From Rs1 sp038900335 (GTDB lineage: Bacteria; Pseudomonadota; Gammaproteobacteria; Pseudomonadales; Balneatricaceae): 64,000 bases of DNA. Positions 36,518 through 45,548 of the stretch are shown in pieces (the first letter of the stretch is position 1; each line of letters starts with the position of its first letter). The position numbers and the translations under genes are program-made. The stretch covers positions 266,643-330,642 of the forward strand of contig JBBMRB010000003.1 in assembly GCA_038900335.1 (NCBI GenBank), in the 5' to 3' direction. The notes under the pieces were generated by a model, which made no database searches, was not told where the DNA came from, and saw only the letters and a program-made list of their open reading frames with translations.

Positions 36518-37522
36518 ATGGAATTTGGTATTACATTTAAAGGGTTTGTTGATCCTAAAAGAGCACGTAACTTAGTTCGCCAAGCTGAAGAAGCTGGTTT
36601 CACCTACTGCTGGTTTTACGATTCACACGTACTGTGGCGTGAATGTTACCCTGCCATCGCTATGTGCATGGAACACACTACAAAAATGAAATTTGGCCCT
36701 TGTGTGACCAACCCTAACTCGCGTGATTGGTCAGTTGCTGCCAGCTTATTCGGTAGCTTAGCGCTACAATCTGAAGGTCGTTTTGTGGTTGGTTTAGGCC
36801 GTGGCGATAGCGCGATGCGCGTGATGGGTAAAAAGCCTGCTACACTTGCTCGTCTTGCTGAATTCACCCAAAAAGTTAAAGCAATGGTTCGCGGTGAAGA
36901 AGTTCATTATGGCGAGAGCCCTGAGCCTGTTAAATTTCCTTGGGCTAATGGTTATGAGTTACCAGTACACATTGGCGCATACGGCCCTAAAGCCCTAAAA
37001 ACTGCCGGTGAAGTAGGCGATGGTGTTATTTTACAAATCGCTGATCCATCACTAGTTAAATGGTTCGCTGAGCAAGCGATTAACGCCGGTAAAGAAGCGG
37101 GACGTGATATGTCTGACTTCCAAGTCATTGCCTCAGCCCCTGCCTACATGGGTGATATGGAGAAATGTCGTGATGCAACGCGTTGGTTCCCAGCGATGGT
37201 CGGTAACCATGTTGCCGATATCGTTGAGAAGTACGGCGCACACAGTGGCCTAGTACCTGAGAGTTTAACTAACTACATAGAGCAACGTAAAGGCTATGAT
37301 TACTCTAAACACGGCCAAAGCGATAACCCTTACCTAGACTTCATTAGCGATGACATCATCGATAGCTTTAGTGTATTAGGTGAAGCACAAAGCCATATCG
37401 CTAAAATCAAAGAGCTAGAAGATGTCGGCACCACTATGTTCAACATCTACCTAGACAGTGGTGATGAAGAGCAAATTATCGCAGATTACGGCAACAAGAT
37501 TATTCCTGAATTTCGTAAATAA
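36518..37522 (+). CDS. LLM-family F420-type oxidoreductase (CPS_4043-like)
   Basis: The 334-residue protein is a luciferase-like TIM-barrel oxidoreductase of the branch near methylene-tetrahydromethanopterin reductase. It reads MEFGITFKGFVDPKRARNL, then FYDSHVLWRECYP, FGPCVTNPNSRDWSV, GLGRGDSAMRVMGKKPA and PVHIGAYGPKALKTAGEVGDG (in pieces). It resembles the family I remember as TIGR03842, predicted to use F420. I chose the ATG at 36518 because AGGAG lies right before it; an upstream in-frame start adds 15 residues without support. Lying between F420 synthesis genes and a beta-ureidopropionase-type gene, it is the candidate F420H2-dependent pyrimidine ring reductase. That substrate is inferred. 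Confidence 0.85.
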   Translation: MEFGITFKGFVDPKRARNLVRQAEEAGFTYCWFYDSHVLWRECYPAIAMCMEHTTKMKFGPCVTNPNSRDWSVAASLFGSLALQSEGRFVVGLGRGDSAMRVMGKKPATLARLAEFTQKVKAMVRGEEVHYGESPEPVKFPWANGYELPVHIGAYGPKALKTAGEVGDGVILQIADPSLVKWFAEQAINAGKEAGRDMSDFQVIASAPAYMGDMEKCRDATRWFPAMVGNHVADIVEKYGAHSGLVPESLTNYIEQRKGYDYSKHGQSDNPYLDFISDDIIDSFSVLGEAQSHIAKIKELEDVGTTMFNIYLDSGDEEQIIADYGNKIIPEFRK

Positions 37523-37544
37523 TCAGCATTAATTGACGAGCTAC

Positions 37545-37570
37545 AGCACAGTTTAACGACTGTGCTTTTT
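37545..37570 (+). terminator. Terminator or attenuator between the LLM gene and the M20 gene
   Basis: An eight-base stem AGCACAGT/ACTGTGCT with a six-base loop is followed by four further Ts. It lies 22 bp after the LLM stop and 15 bp before the M20 start. It may end most transcripts or tune read-through into the hydrolase gene. Confidence 0.65.
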
Positions 37571-37585
37571 AGATGAGGGTGAACA

Positions 37586-38818
37586 ATGAAAGACATTAAA
37601 GTTAACGGCCAGCGCCTATGGGACAGCCTGATGGAGATGGCCAAAATTGGTGCGACTGAAAAAGGCGGCGTCTGCCGACTAGCACTAACTGACCTAGATA
37701 AAGAGGGACGCGATTTATTCGTCTCTTGGTGTGAAGATGCTGGCTGTACGGTTAAAGTCGACAAGATGGGTAATATCTTTGCTCGTCGCGCTGGCAAAGA
37801 CAACAACTTACCTCCTGTCGTTATGGGCAGCCATTTAGATACCCAGCCAACTGGCGGTAAATTCGATGGTATTTACGGCGTATTAGCAGGTTTAGAAGTT
37901 ATTCGCACCCTTAATGATAACAACGTTGAAACACTAGCCCCTATCGAAGCGTCTGTCTGGACTAACGAGGAGGGTTCACGCTTTCCACCAGCCATGGTGG
38001 CCTCTGGCGTATTCGCCGGTGTATTTGATCTAGAATACGGTTTGAGCCGTGCCGATCTTGATGGCAAAACCATGGGTGAAGAGCTAGAGCGTATTGGTTA
38101 CAACGGTGCTGAAGAAATGGGCAACCGCAAGCTAAAAGCGTTCTTTGAAGCACACATCGAGCAGGGCCCTATTTTAGAAGATGAAGACATCACTATTGGT
38201 GTCGTCACAGATGCACAAGGCCAGCGCTGGTACGAAGTAAAACTGACCGGCCAAGAAGCACATGCAGGGCCAACACCGATGGCACGTCGTAAAGACGCTT
38301 TAGTAGGTGCTGCGCGTATCATCGATGAGGTCAACAAAATCGGCCTAGCTAATGCACCACTAGCTTGTTCGACAGTCGGCTTAATGCAAATTCACCCTAA
38401 CTCGCGCAACGTGATCCCCGGTGAAGTTTTCTTCACTATCGATTTTCGTCATCCTAACGATGAAGTGCTCTCGAAAATGGATGCAGCGCTGCGCAGCTTC
38501 GTTGAAGAAACCAGTACTGAGTTGGGCCTAGAGCTAGACTTTAAAGAAATTTGGTACTCACCTCCCGTGCCTTTCAACAAATCCTGTGTTGATTCTGTAC
38601 GTGAGGCGGCAAAAAATGCTGGCTACAGCCATCGCGATATCGTCAGTGGCGCAGGTCACGATGCCTGTTACATCTCACGCGTCGCACCGACAGGCATGGT
38701 CTTCGTTCCCTGTGAAGGCGGCATAAGCCACAACGAAATAGAGAACGCCAAGCCTGAGCACTTAGAGGCAGGTTGTAACGTACTCATTCAAGCGGTACTA
38801 CTACAAGCTAACGACTAA
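37586..38818 (+). CDS. M20-family Zn hydrolase, beta-ureidopropionase / N-carbamoyl-amino acid amidohydrolase type
   Basis: The 410-residue protein is an M20 amidase with the metal ligands in GSHLDTQPTGGKFDG (His and Asp), WTNEEGSRF (Glu) and a later HIEQGPILE (His). GQEAHAGPTPMARRKDAL and SGAGHDACYIS are typical of the allantoate amidohydrolase/beta-ureidopropionase/L-carbamoylase group. Such enzymes cut N-carbamoyl-beta-alanine to beta-alanine, CO2 and ammonia. AGGGTGA precedes the ATG. Its place after the LLM gene supports a pyrimidine or hydantoin role over purine. A strong terminator follows. Confidence 0.87.
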   Translation: MKDIKVNGQRLWDSLMEMAKIGATEKGGVCRLALTDLDKEGRDLFVSWCEDAGCTVKVDKMGNIFARRAGKDNNLPPVVMGSHLDTQPTGGKFDGIYGVLAGLEVIRTLNDNNVETLAPIEASVWTNEEGSRFPPAMVASGVFAGVFDLEYGLSRADLDGKTMGEELERIGYNGAEEMGNRKLKAFFEAHIEQGPILEDEDITIGVVTDAQGQRWYEVKLTGQEAHAGPTPMARRKDALVGAARIIDEVNKIGLANAPLACSTVGLMQIHPNSRNVIPGEVFFTIDFRHPNDEVLSKMDAALRSFVEETSTELGLELDFKEIWYSPPVPFNKSCVDSVREAAKNAGYSHRDIVSGAGHDACYISRVAPTGMVFVPCEGGISHNEIENAKPEHLEAGCNVLIQAVLLQAND

Positions 38819-38832
38819 TCCTTACCATCTTT

Positions 38833-38857
38833 GCTGGTGCTTAGCACCAGCTTTTTT
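38833..38857 (+). terminator. Strong intrinsic terminator after the M20 hydrolase
   Basis: Eight-base arms GCTGGTGC and GCACCAGC with a three-base loop are followed by six Ts. This ends the F420/pyrimidine gene run. Confidence 0.9.
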
Positions 38858-39295
38858 CCTAACCTTGTGCTACCTCCCCTATTCTCATTTCTCTATAGCC
38901 AATAAATTTCGCTAATCAGCTAGTCCACTTTATCTGTAGTTTTATCTGTAGTTTTATCTCTTCCTAATATCTCACTTGTGCTATTAGCGCCTATAATAAT
39001 GGCTATAGTAGGGGCTATAACATCAGCTATATTTGATTATGAATAACACCTCTAAGCTCTTGAAGTTTGGCGCTTTCATGATAGATATCTTGTTATAATA
39101 TGTCGTGTGATCAGATAGCTATTAAAATAGTGTTAATCAATTAAAACTAATTTAATATGGTTCTAGCTAAATATTTAAAAACTTATGCACGAACGAGTTA
39201 TTAATGTTGATCACGCTACTCTTAATCGATAGCTCGCAAAATATGCACCTATAAATTAATGCATTGAAATATTAGTGACTAATCAAAGGTTTTTT
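38858..39295. other. Intergenic region before the TolC-like gene
   Basis: About 440 AT-rich bases. At roughly 38929-38958 there is a short direct repeat (TTTATCTGTAG, two copies and a third partial copy). No coding frame, RNA gene or operator was recognised. AAAGG at 39286-39290 is the ribosome site for the next gene. Confidence 0.4.
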
Positions 39296-40594
39296 ATGTT
39301 TTACTCTAAGTACTTCAGCAAGCAATTCACCATACTATTTTACAGCATACTATTGATTACCAACACATCGTTAATACAGGCTAGCTCTCTTCTAAAGGTC
39401 TATCAACTCGCCGTTGACACCGACCCAAGTGTTCAGCAGGCGCAGTACACTTTACTCAATAGCCAAGAGAGCATTATTCAAGCACACTCAACACTCCTCC
39501 CAGCTATTGATGGTCAGTTACGCGCTTCCTGGAATAGTAATTCCACTGCAACGAACACAGATTTAAAAAGCTATACTGTTAATTTAACTCAAGCCATTTA
39601 TGACCCCGTATTGAATGCGACCTTAAAAAAGGCAAATAATGTTGAGCGACAAGCCAAGTTGATACTGGCTCAAACTGAGCAAACACTTATTTTAAGATCC
39701 GTTGTCGCTTATGTTAATGCAATGATCGCGACCAATAACTTAACTACCGATCAAGCACGTGAACGCTCTTTTAGAAAAAGCCTGGATAGAGCAAAATCTG
39801 AGTTTGACGTCGGAATTATAGCTATGACTGATGTCCATGAAGCACAAGCTTCTTATGATAACGCGCACGTTGACTTGATTATCAGTGAAGGTCGATTAGA
39901 AAATAGCTTAGAAGTACTGCAACGCCTTACCGGTAAATACATATCAGACACTTACAAACTCGCTCTTGATTATCCTATTGCTTTACTTAGTCCTAACGAG
40001 CCGAAACATTGGGTAGAAAAAGCGACCACTCAAAATTTAACTATTGTTTTAGGAAAACGGGATATAGAAGCAAGTGTATTCGACACTCAGATAGCAAGCT
40101 CTAGCCGACAGCCCACGGTCAATTTACAGGCCTTTCACACACGAGATGATGATAACTTTACTGATAATCAAATAGCATTAACCTTAACGGTTCCTTTTTA
40201 TTCAGGTGGTTCAATTAGCTCAAAGATAAGGCAATCGATATCACTACAAGATATTGCCAAATCAAAACAACTAGATAGCATTCGCAATATTGCTCAACAA
40301 ACACAAAGCACTGTTCGAGATGTGCAAACAAACGTTTTAGCAATAAAAGCCCGCCAGCAAAGTATTCTATCGAGCAGTAGCGCGCTTATCGCTATAAAAG
40401 AAGGTTACAATGTAGGCACCAGAAATATCACCGATTTACTCAATGCAGAACAAAATTTATTCAGTGCTAAAAATGATTATGAAAATGCAAGGCTACAACA
40501 TGTAGTATTGCTGTTCACTTTAAAAAAGCTACTGGGCTCCTTATCTGCAGATGACGTTATCGTACTCAATCGTTGGATGATCGCTACTGATTAA
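39296..40594 (+). CDS. TolC-family outer membrane channel protein
   Basis: The protein has 432 residues from the ATG at 39296. A GTG seven codons upstream is less likely, as AAAGG sits right before the ATG. A signal peptide ends near IQASS (about residue 30). The TolC pattern shows twice: VYQLAVDTDPSVQQAQYTLLNS at the start of the first half (in two pieces), and a C-terminal repeat with GYNVGTRNITDLLNAEQNLF. It would form the outer-membrane exit for type I-like or multidrug export. The convergent adaptor operon to its right lacks its own TolC, so the two probably work together. Confidence 0.92.
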   Translation: MFYSKYFSKQFTILFYSILLITNTSLIQASSLLKVYQLAVDTDPSVQQAQYTLLNSQESIIQAHSTLLPAIDGQLRASWNSNSTATNTDLKSYTVNLTQAIYDPVLNATLKKANNVERQAKLILAQTEQTLILRSVVAYVNAMIATNNLTTDQARERSFRKSLDRAKSEFDVGIIAMTDVHEAQASYDNAHVDLIISEGRLENSLEVLQRLTGKYISDTYKLALDYPIALLSPNEPKHWVEKATTQNLTIVLGKRDIEASVFDTQIASSSRQPTVNLQAFHTRDDDNFTDNQIALTLTVPFYSGGSISSKIRQSISLQDIAKSKQLDSIRNIAQQTQSTVRDVQTNVLAIKARQQSILSSSSALIAIKEGYNVGTRNITDLLNAEQNLFSAKNDYENARLQHVVLLFTLKKLLGSLSADDVIVLNRWMIATD

Positions 40595-40798
40595 GACCGC
40601 TATCGAACATATAGCATAGCTCAATGCCCCTATAATTTGTCTCTATAATAAGCGCTCTAGGTATAGCTATGGATGCCCTGCTGCTAAGTCAGATTCGAGA
40701 TTGCCACCTGTTGTAGTACAGCAGCAATTGATCCGATAGCAGCTGATCATTGAATCGAAGAAATCACTCGTTATACAAATTTAGGAGCTGACAACGTC

Positions 40799-42538
40799 TT
40801 AGTCAATAGTGATTTTATGCTGACAAAATTCAATAAAGTCTTCTTGAGAAAGCGGCTTAGAAAACAAATAACCTTGAATTAAGTCACAGCCTATTTTCTG
40901 TAGATAATCAAGCTGAGCTTTAAACTCAACCCCTTCTGCCACTACCTGAAAATTCAATTTCTTTGACATAGTAACGATAGCGGATGTTATTGCTTGATCA
41001 CCGTTATTAGCTGGTAAGCCATCAATAAATGCTTTATCTATTTTAAGCTCATCGATAGGAAACTCTTTTAAATAGCTTAATGATGAATAGCCGGTGCCAA
41101 AATCGTCAACAGATACTTTTATCCCAAGCGCCCTTATTAGATGGAGTATTTCAGTGGTTTTATGAATATCTGCCATCGCTAAGCTCTCAGTAATCTCAAA
41201 CATAATAGCGCTAGCACAGGCGCCTGTTTCCAGCAGGGCTGCTTTTATCACATCGAGAAATGTCGGTGATCTGAACTGTCTTCCAGAGATGTTAATTGAA
41301 ATCATTATATCATCTAGACCATGATTTCTTAATAGTACCGAGTGCTTACAAGCTTCCAGTAGAACACGATTACCAATGTCGATCATCAAGTCGTTTTCTT
41401 CTGCGATGGGTATAAATATGTTCGGTGAAATGAAGCCTTTGATCGGGTGATGCCAACGTAACAGCGCTTCAGCACCTTTTACTGCAAATGTATTGGCATC
41501 GACCTGGGGCTGATATACTAAACCAAACTCTGAATTGCTGATGGCGACTCTTAAATCTTGTTGTAAATCTATTTTTTCTTTTAAATGTTTATTGGCCTCA
41601 CTAGAGTAAAATTGATAGCCATCTTCTTTAATACCTACTAAAGAATCCGCCACACTGCTAGCCTTGCTTAACAAATCATCTGAATCAGAGCCGTCATTTG
41701 GATACACTGATATGCCGATATACAAGGACAAGAAGAGTGAACGACCTTCTACTATTAAAGGCTTTTTAAATGCGGCAATAAATCGCTCTGCCACGTAGGA
41801 CGCATCACCCACATTTTGAATACGCGAAAGTAAAACAGAAAATTCATCACCGGCAATATGCGCTGTAATTCTGGTAGGGTCTTGACTACCGCTATTTGAA
41901 ATAACATCGGAAGAGCGAACACAATCCAGTAAACGCTCAGAGACAGATTTCAGTATAGACTCACTTATTTTAGGGCCCAATCCTTGCGTTAATTTTCGAT
42001 ATTCTCCCAAGCGAACATTTAAAATCGATAGATGCTCTGATTTATCTTTAAAACTCGTAATCGCTTTACTGATACGCTTTAGGTAAAGCTTTTTGTTCGG
42101 TAAGCCCGTCAGTGGATCAAAATAGGCAAGTCTGTCTTGATAAGCTTTAAATGTTAACGTGTTACGAACTCGTAAAGCGAGTTCACTTTGGTCAACAGGT
42201 TTTGCAAGAAAATCAGTAGCGCCCAGTGCTAACGCTTTTAATTTTGAGGCCGAGTCAGTAGAAGAGGTCAATATAATAACCGGCAGGTGCTTGGTTTTTT
42301 CACTGGCCCGCAGCTCTGCTAAAATTTCATAGCCGTCAACTTTTGGCATGACGATATCTAACAGTATTATGTCAGGCTCTTTTCTAGAAATTTCTTGCAA
42401 CGCAGTAGTTGCATCACTGATACCGCAAAAATTTTGGTAACCTGCATCCTCTAAGAATATTTGGATTAGTTCGAGCATAATAGGCTCGTCATCAATCATC
42501 ATTATGAGAGAATTTTTTAACGCGAGATCTACATTCAT
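40799..42538 (-). CDS. Response regulator with degenerate GGDEF and intact EAL domain
   Basis: Read from the ATG at 42538 the protein has about 579 residues. A frame extension 15 codons upstream would overlap the kinase gene. The receiver domain (about 10-130) has IDDEP, LLDIVMPKVDG and LAKP. The GGDEF domain has the altered motif AGDEF with no clear RxxD site, so it is probably not an active cyclase. The EAL domain is intact (GAEALLRWHHP, FEITESLA, DDFGTGYSS, EGVE), so net activity should be c-di-GMP hydrolysis. It lies ten bases after the hybrid kinase and is its likely phosphorelay target. Confidence 0.9.
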   Translation of the reverse strand: MNVDLALKNSLIMMIDDEPIMLELIQIFLEDAGYQNFCGISDATTALQEISRKEPDIILLDIVMPKVDGYEILAELRASEKTKHLPVIILTSSTDSASKLKALALGATDFLAKPVDQSELALRVRNTLTFKAYQDRLAYFDPLTGLPNKKLYLKRISKAITSFKDKSEHLSILNVRLGEYRKLTQGLGPKISESILKSVSERLLDCVRSSDVISNSGSQDPTRITAHIAGDEFSVLLSRIQNVGDASYVAERFIAAFKKPLIVEGRSLFLSLYIGISVYPNDGSDSDDLLSKASSVADSLVGIKEDGYQFYSSEANKHLKEKIDLQQDLRVAISNSEFGLVYQPQVDANTFAVKGAEALLRWHHPIKGFISPNIFIPIAEENDLMIDIGNRVLLEACKHSVLLRNHGLDDIMISINISGRQFRSPTFLDVIKAALLETGACASAIMFEITESLAMADIHKTTEILHLIRALGIKVSVDDFGTGYSSLSYLKEFPIDELKIDKAFIDGLPANNGDQAITSAIVTMSKKLNFQVVAEGVEFKAQLDYLQKIGCDLIQGYLFSKPLSQEDFIEFCQHKITID

Positions 42539-42548
42539 TAATTTATTT

Positions 42549-45548
42549 TTAATCACAGTGGATACGATCGTACATCTGCACAATAATGCTCACTAATATT
42601 TGAGCATTAGCGGCATCTTCTTGTTGTGCTTGATGTTCTAACTCAGCGGCTATGTCAGTGAATTGAGAAAAACCGACACTCCCTGCTGATCCTTTTAACC
42701 AGTGAGATAAGTCCTTTAGTTCATTAAAGTTATTATGATCAAGTGCTTCTTGCATTTGGCTAACTTGTGCTAATAATTTAACACAAAATTGTTCAACTAG
42801 CGGTTTAAATTTACTATTGACCTGAATTAGACTAGACCTAATAAGCTCGTTTTTACAGGCCTGTTCGCTATTTATATACGACTGTATTTGCGCAGCGACA
42901 GATGTGTTATCAAATGACGACACTATCTGTGTATTTACTAAGCTCGGCTCTACATGCAATCGCTCTTTATCAGGCTGTGCTGCTGATTTTTGCCGCTCAT
43001 CTAGCAACGGTTTTTTTGAATCAATGTCTGGTGATATCGCTGTTTGTTGCTTTGCAAGCCCAAGCTGTGCTCTTTTCCAATGAAGTGTAATATCCTCTAG
43101 CTGCGATGATATTAAATCAAACTGGCCAGCGTTAGCAGCTTCTTCAAAAGGGATCGCAAGCTCAGTAAACACCATTAGACCGACACTTCCACCAGAACCT
43201 TTTAACCAATGGGCATGATCTGCCAGTGCAGAGCCGTCTCTATCTTTCACAGATTGCTGCATAATCGGTATTTGCACTCCTAGCTTATCGATAAACTGTT
43301 TAACTAGATTCGCAAATTTCGGGTTAGAAATAGGTAAACTGGATATAATTGGCTGTAAAGTATCACTGGAATTATCTAACAGACTATCATTTCTTCCCGC
43401 TTGTGTATCATCTATTACTTGAGCAGATTGTAGAGGTTTGGCATTTAACAGTGTTGCTAGCAAGGTGATCAAAGCATCAATGTTGATTGGCTTTGTCATA
43501 TAATGGCTATAACCGGCTTGTAAACACTGTGTTTCAATGCCTTTCATTGCGTGAGCTGTTAGCGCCACTATAGGCTGTTGAAGACCTTGTTCTCTCATTT
43601 TGCCGACAGCGGTATAACCATCCATAACAGGCATTTGCACATCCATTAAGATAACATCAAAATCGATGTCAGTGACTTGGTTTAAGCCGTCTAAACCATC
43701 AACTGCTGTTGTCGATTGTATGTTTAAGTCGTCCAAAATTAGCTTAATCAGTTCGCGGTTTTCAGTGCCATCATCGACAACCAACACATGCGCTTTAGGG
43801 AATAACCATTGAGTGCTATCTAAAGACTCATCTATTGCGTCTACTAGTTGGATTTTTTCAGGTATTGACCATAAGTGCTGATTTTCGGCCTCTATTTCTA
43901 AGGATAACGTAAAGGTCGTCCCTACATTTAGCTGACTTTTTACACTTAAATCACCACCTAAAGCATCGGCAAATTGCTTACTGATAGAGAGGCCCAAACC
44001 TGTTCCTCCAAAACGGCGTGTAATAGAGCTATCAGCCTGCACAAAGGCTTCAAAAACACTATCAGCTTGCTGCTGTGTCATACCTATACCGGTATCTGTC
44101 ACATCAATCAGTAATTTATTGGCTGATTCAGCGGCTACATAGGGTGTCACGGTCACGCTACCGTGTTCGGTAAACTTTATCGCATTGCCGATCATATTAG
44201 TGAGAATTTGACGAACTCTACCCGGGTCCGTTTTGATACTCATTGGTATGGCAATATTACCTTCAAAAAACAAACCAAGCCCTTGTTCATCGGCCTTGAC
44301 CTTCATTATCTGTAACACTTCTTGTATTAAAGGGACAGGATTACAATCGATTATTTCGACTTCCAAATGGCCGGATTCAACTTTTGATATGTCTAAAATA
44401 TCGTTGATTAAATTTAATAAGTGCTTAGCGCTTGATGAAATTGTATTTAAATGCTTCTCTTGTCCTGGCTGTAAATTTCTTCTATCTCTGCGCAGCATAT
44501 CGGTAAAGCCTAGAATAGCATTCATAGGAGTACGAATTTCATGACTCATATTGGCCAAAAAGTCACTTTTTGCTTGGTTGGCTGCCTCTGCTTCTTCTTT
44601 AGAGCGTTTTAGCTCAATTTCTTGCTCTTCTAAAAGTGTCACATCATCAAAACTGACTAAAACCCCACCCACCTTGCCACTGGGTAGTAATACAGGTGAG
44701 CAATTGACCATAAAGGTTCTTTTACCTTTATTGGGTATCGTTAGACGAAGTACTTGATTAACCAGCACTTGCCCGCTATCAATAGCGCTTTGCCAAGGAG
44801 TCGTCATCGCCGATAATTCGCTATGATCGGCTTCCCAGGAAAAGCTTGAAATGAGTTTGCCAACAATGTCCTTTGCCGGCTGCTCCACAATTGTGGAGAA
44901 TGCTTCATTAGCGAGTACGATAGTTTGGTTTTTATCTAGCACTAATAGCCCTTCTGCCATGGTATCTAATGCAGATCTGACATGATCAGGTACCGCTTGA
45001 GATGGATCCAAGTGCTTGAGTACTTTTCCAAGGAAGAAGAAGTATACGATAAAACTCGTCATCGACAGAAAAATAATAAATAACGGGACTTTACCAGTAA
45101 TGAAGCCGATAAGCCCCGGTTTGACAATAGGTTTAAACCTTATCTCTACACGCCCCCACTCAATATCACCAGACCAAAGCGGAATCAGTATTTGCTCATC
45201 TGAGAACTCAGTCCCGTCGTAGCCATGCCAATTTTTAGCATGCTCACCTATTTCAGTTATTAATGAATCATCTCGATATACTGCTGCAGAAAGCATGCTT
45301 TCATTTCTTTCAACAATGACTTGCAGCGTTGTCCTCATTCTAACAAAGTCAGCTTGTGTCACAAAAATAGAGCTTTTAGTCGCGATAACCTCTGTTAACC
45401 CTTGACGAGCTTTGCGTTCAATCGTTGTTTCATTCGGGAAAATATCTAGTAGAACAGCAACAAGCACCAAGCTGACAATGATACTAACAAGGCCAATCGT
45501 TATACGGATTTTAGCGGTATGCTTGCCAAATATTTTATCTAATATCAC
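42549..45548 (-). CDS. Hybrid sensor histidine kinase with receiver and two Hpt domains
   Basis: The 999-residue membrane protein has helices at about 15-36 and 155-175 around a periplasmic sensor part. A PAS domain follows (about 185-310). Then come HisKA (NMSHEIRTPMN), HATPase (NMIGNAIKFTE; DTGIGM; GTGLGLSI) and a receiver domain (VLVVDDG; ILMDVQMPVMDG; MTKP). Two Hpt domains end the protein, with histidines H780 (HAHWLKGSGGSVG) and H949 (SHWLKGSAGSVG). Two tandem Hpt domains are unusual. The GTG start directly follows the stop of the surface-protein gene, with GAGGAAAA overlapping it, so both are coupled. Confidence 0.93.
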   Translation of the reverse strand: MILDKIFGKHTAKIRITIGLVSIIVSLVLVAVLLDIFPNETTIERKARQGLTEVIATKSSIFVTQADFVRMRTTLQVIVERNESMLSAAVYRDDSLITEIGEHAKNWHGYDGTEFSDEQILIPLWSGDIEWGRVEIRFKPIVKPGLIGFITGKVPLFIIFLSMTSFIVYFFFLGKVLKHLDPSQAVPDHVRSALDTMAEGLLVLDKNQTIVLANEAFSTIVEQPAKDIVGKLISSFSWEADHSELSAMTTPWQSAIDSGQVLVNQVLRLTIPNKGKRTFMVNCSPVLLPSGKVGGVLVSFDDVTLLEEQEIELKRSKEEAEAANQAKSDFLANMSHEIRTPMNAILGFTDMLRRDRRNLQPGQEKHLNTISSSAKHLLNLINDILDISKVESGHLEVEIIDCNPVPLIQEVLQIMKVKADEQGLGLFFEGNIAIPMSIKTDPGRVRQILTNMIGNAIKFTEHGSVTVTPYVAAESANKLLIDVTDTGIGMTQQQADSVFEAFVQADSSITRRFGGTGLGLSISKQFADALGGDLSVKSQLNVGTTFTLSLEIEAENQHLWSIPEKIQLVDAIDESLDSTQWLFPKAHVLVVDDGTENRELIKLILDDLNIQSTTAVDGLDGLNQVTDIDFDVILMDVQMPVMDGYTAVGKMREQGLQQPIVALTAHAMKGIETQCLQAGYSHYMTKPINIDALITLLATLLNAKPLQSAQVIDDTQAGRNDSLLDNSSDTLQPIISSLPISNPKFANLVKQFIDKLGVQIPIMQQSVKDRDGSALADHAHWLKGSGGSVGLMVFTELAIPFEEAANAGQFDLISSQLEDITLHWKRAQLGLAKQQTAISPDIDSKKPLLDERQKSAAQPDKERLHVEPSLVNTQIVSSFDNTSVAAQIQSYINSEQACKNELIRSSLIQVNSKFKPLVEQFCVKLLAQVSQMQEALDHNNFNELKDLSHWLKGSAGSVGFSQFTDIAAELEHQAQQEDAANAQILVSIIVQMYDRIHCD

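Noticed and set aside
36518..37522. LLM protein as RutA-type uracil monooxygenase
   Set aside because: No rutB, rutC, rutD or flavin-reductase rutF gene is nearby, and the sequence is closer to the F420-type branch near Mer. The cof genes next door favour F420. Not fully excluded.
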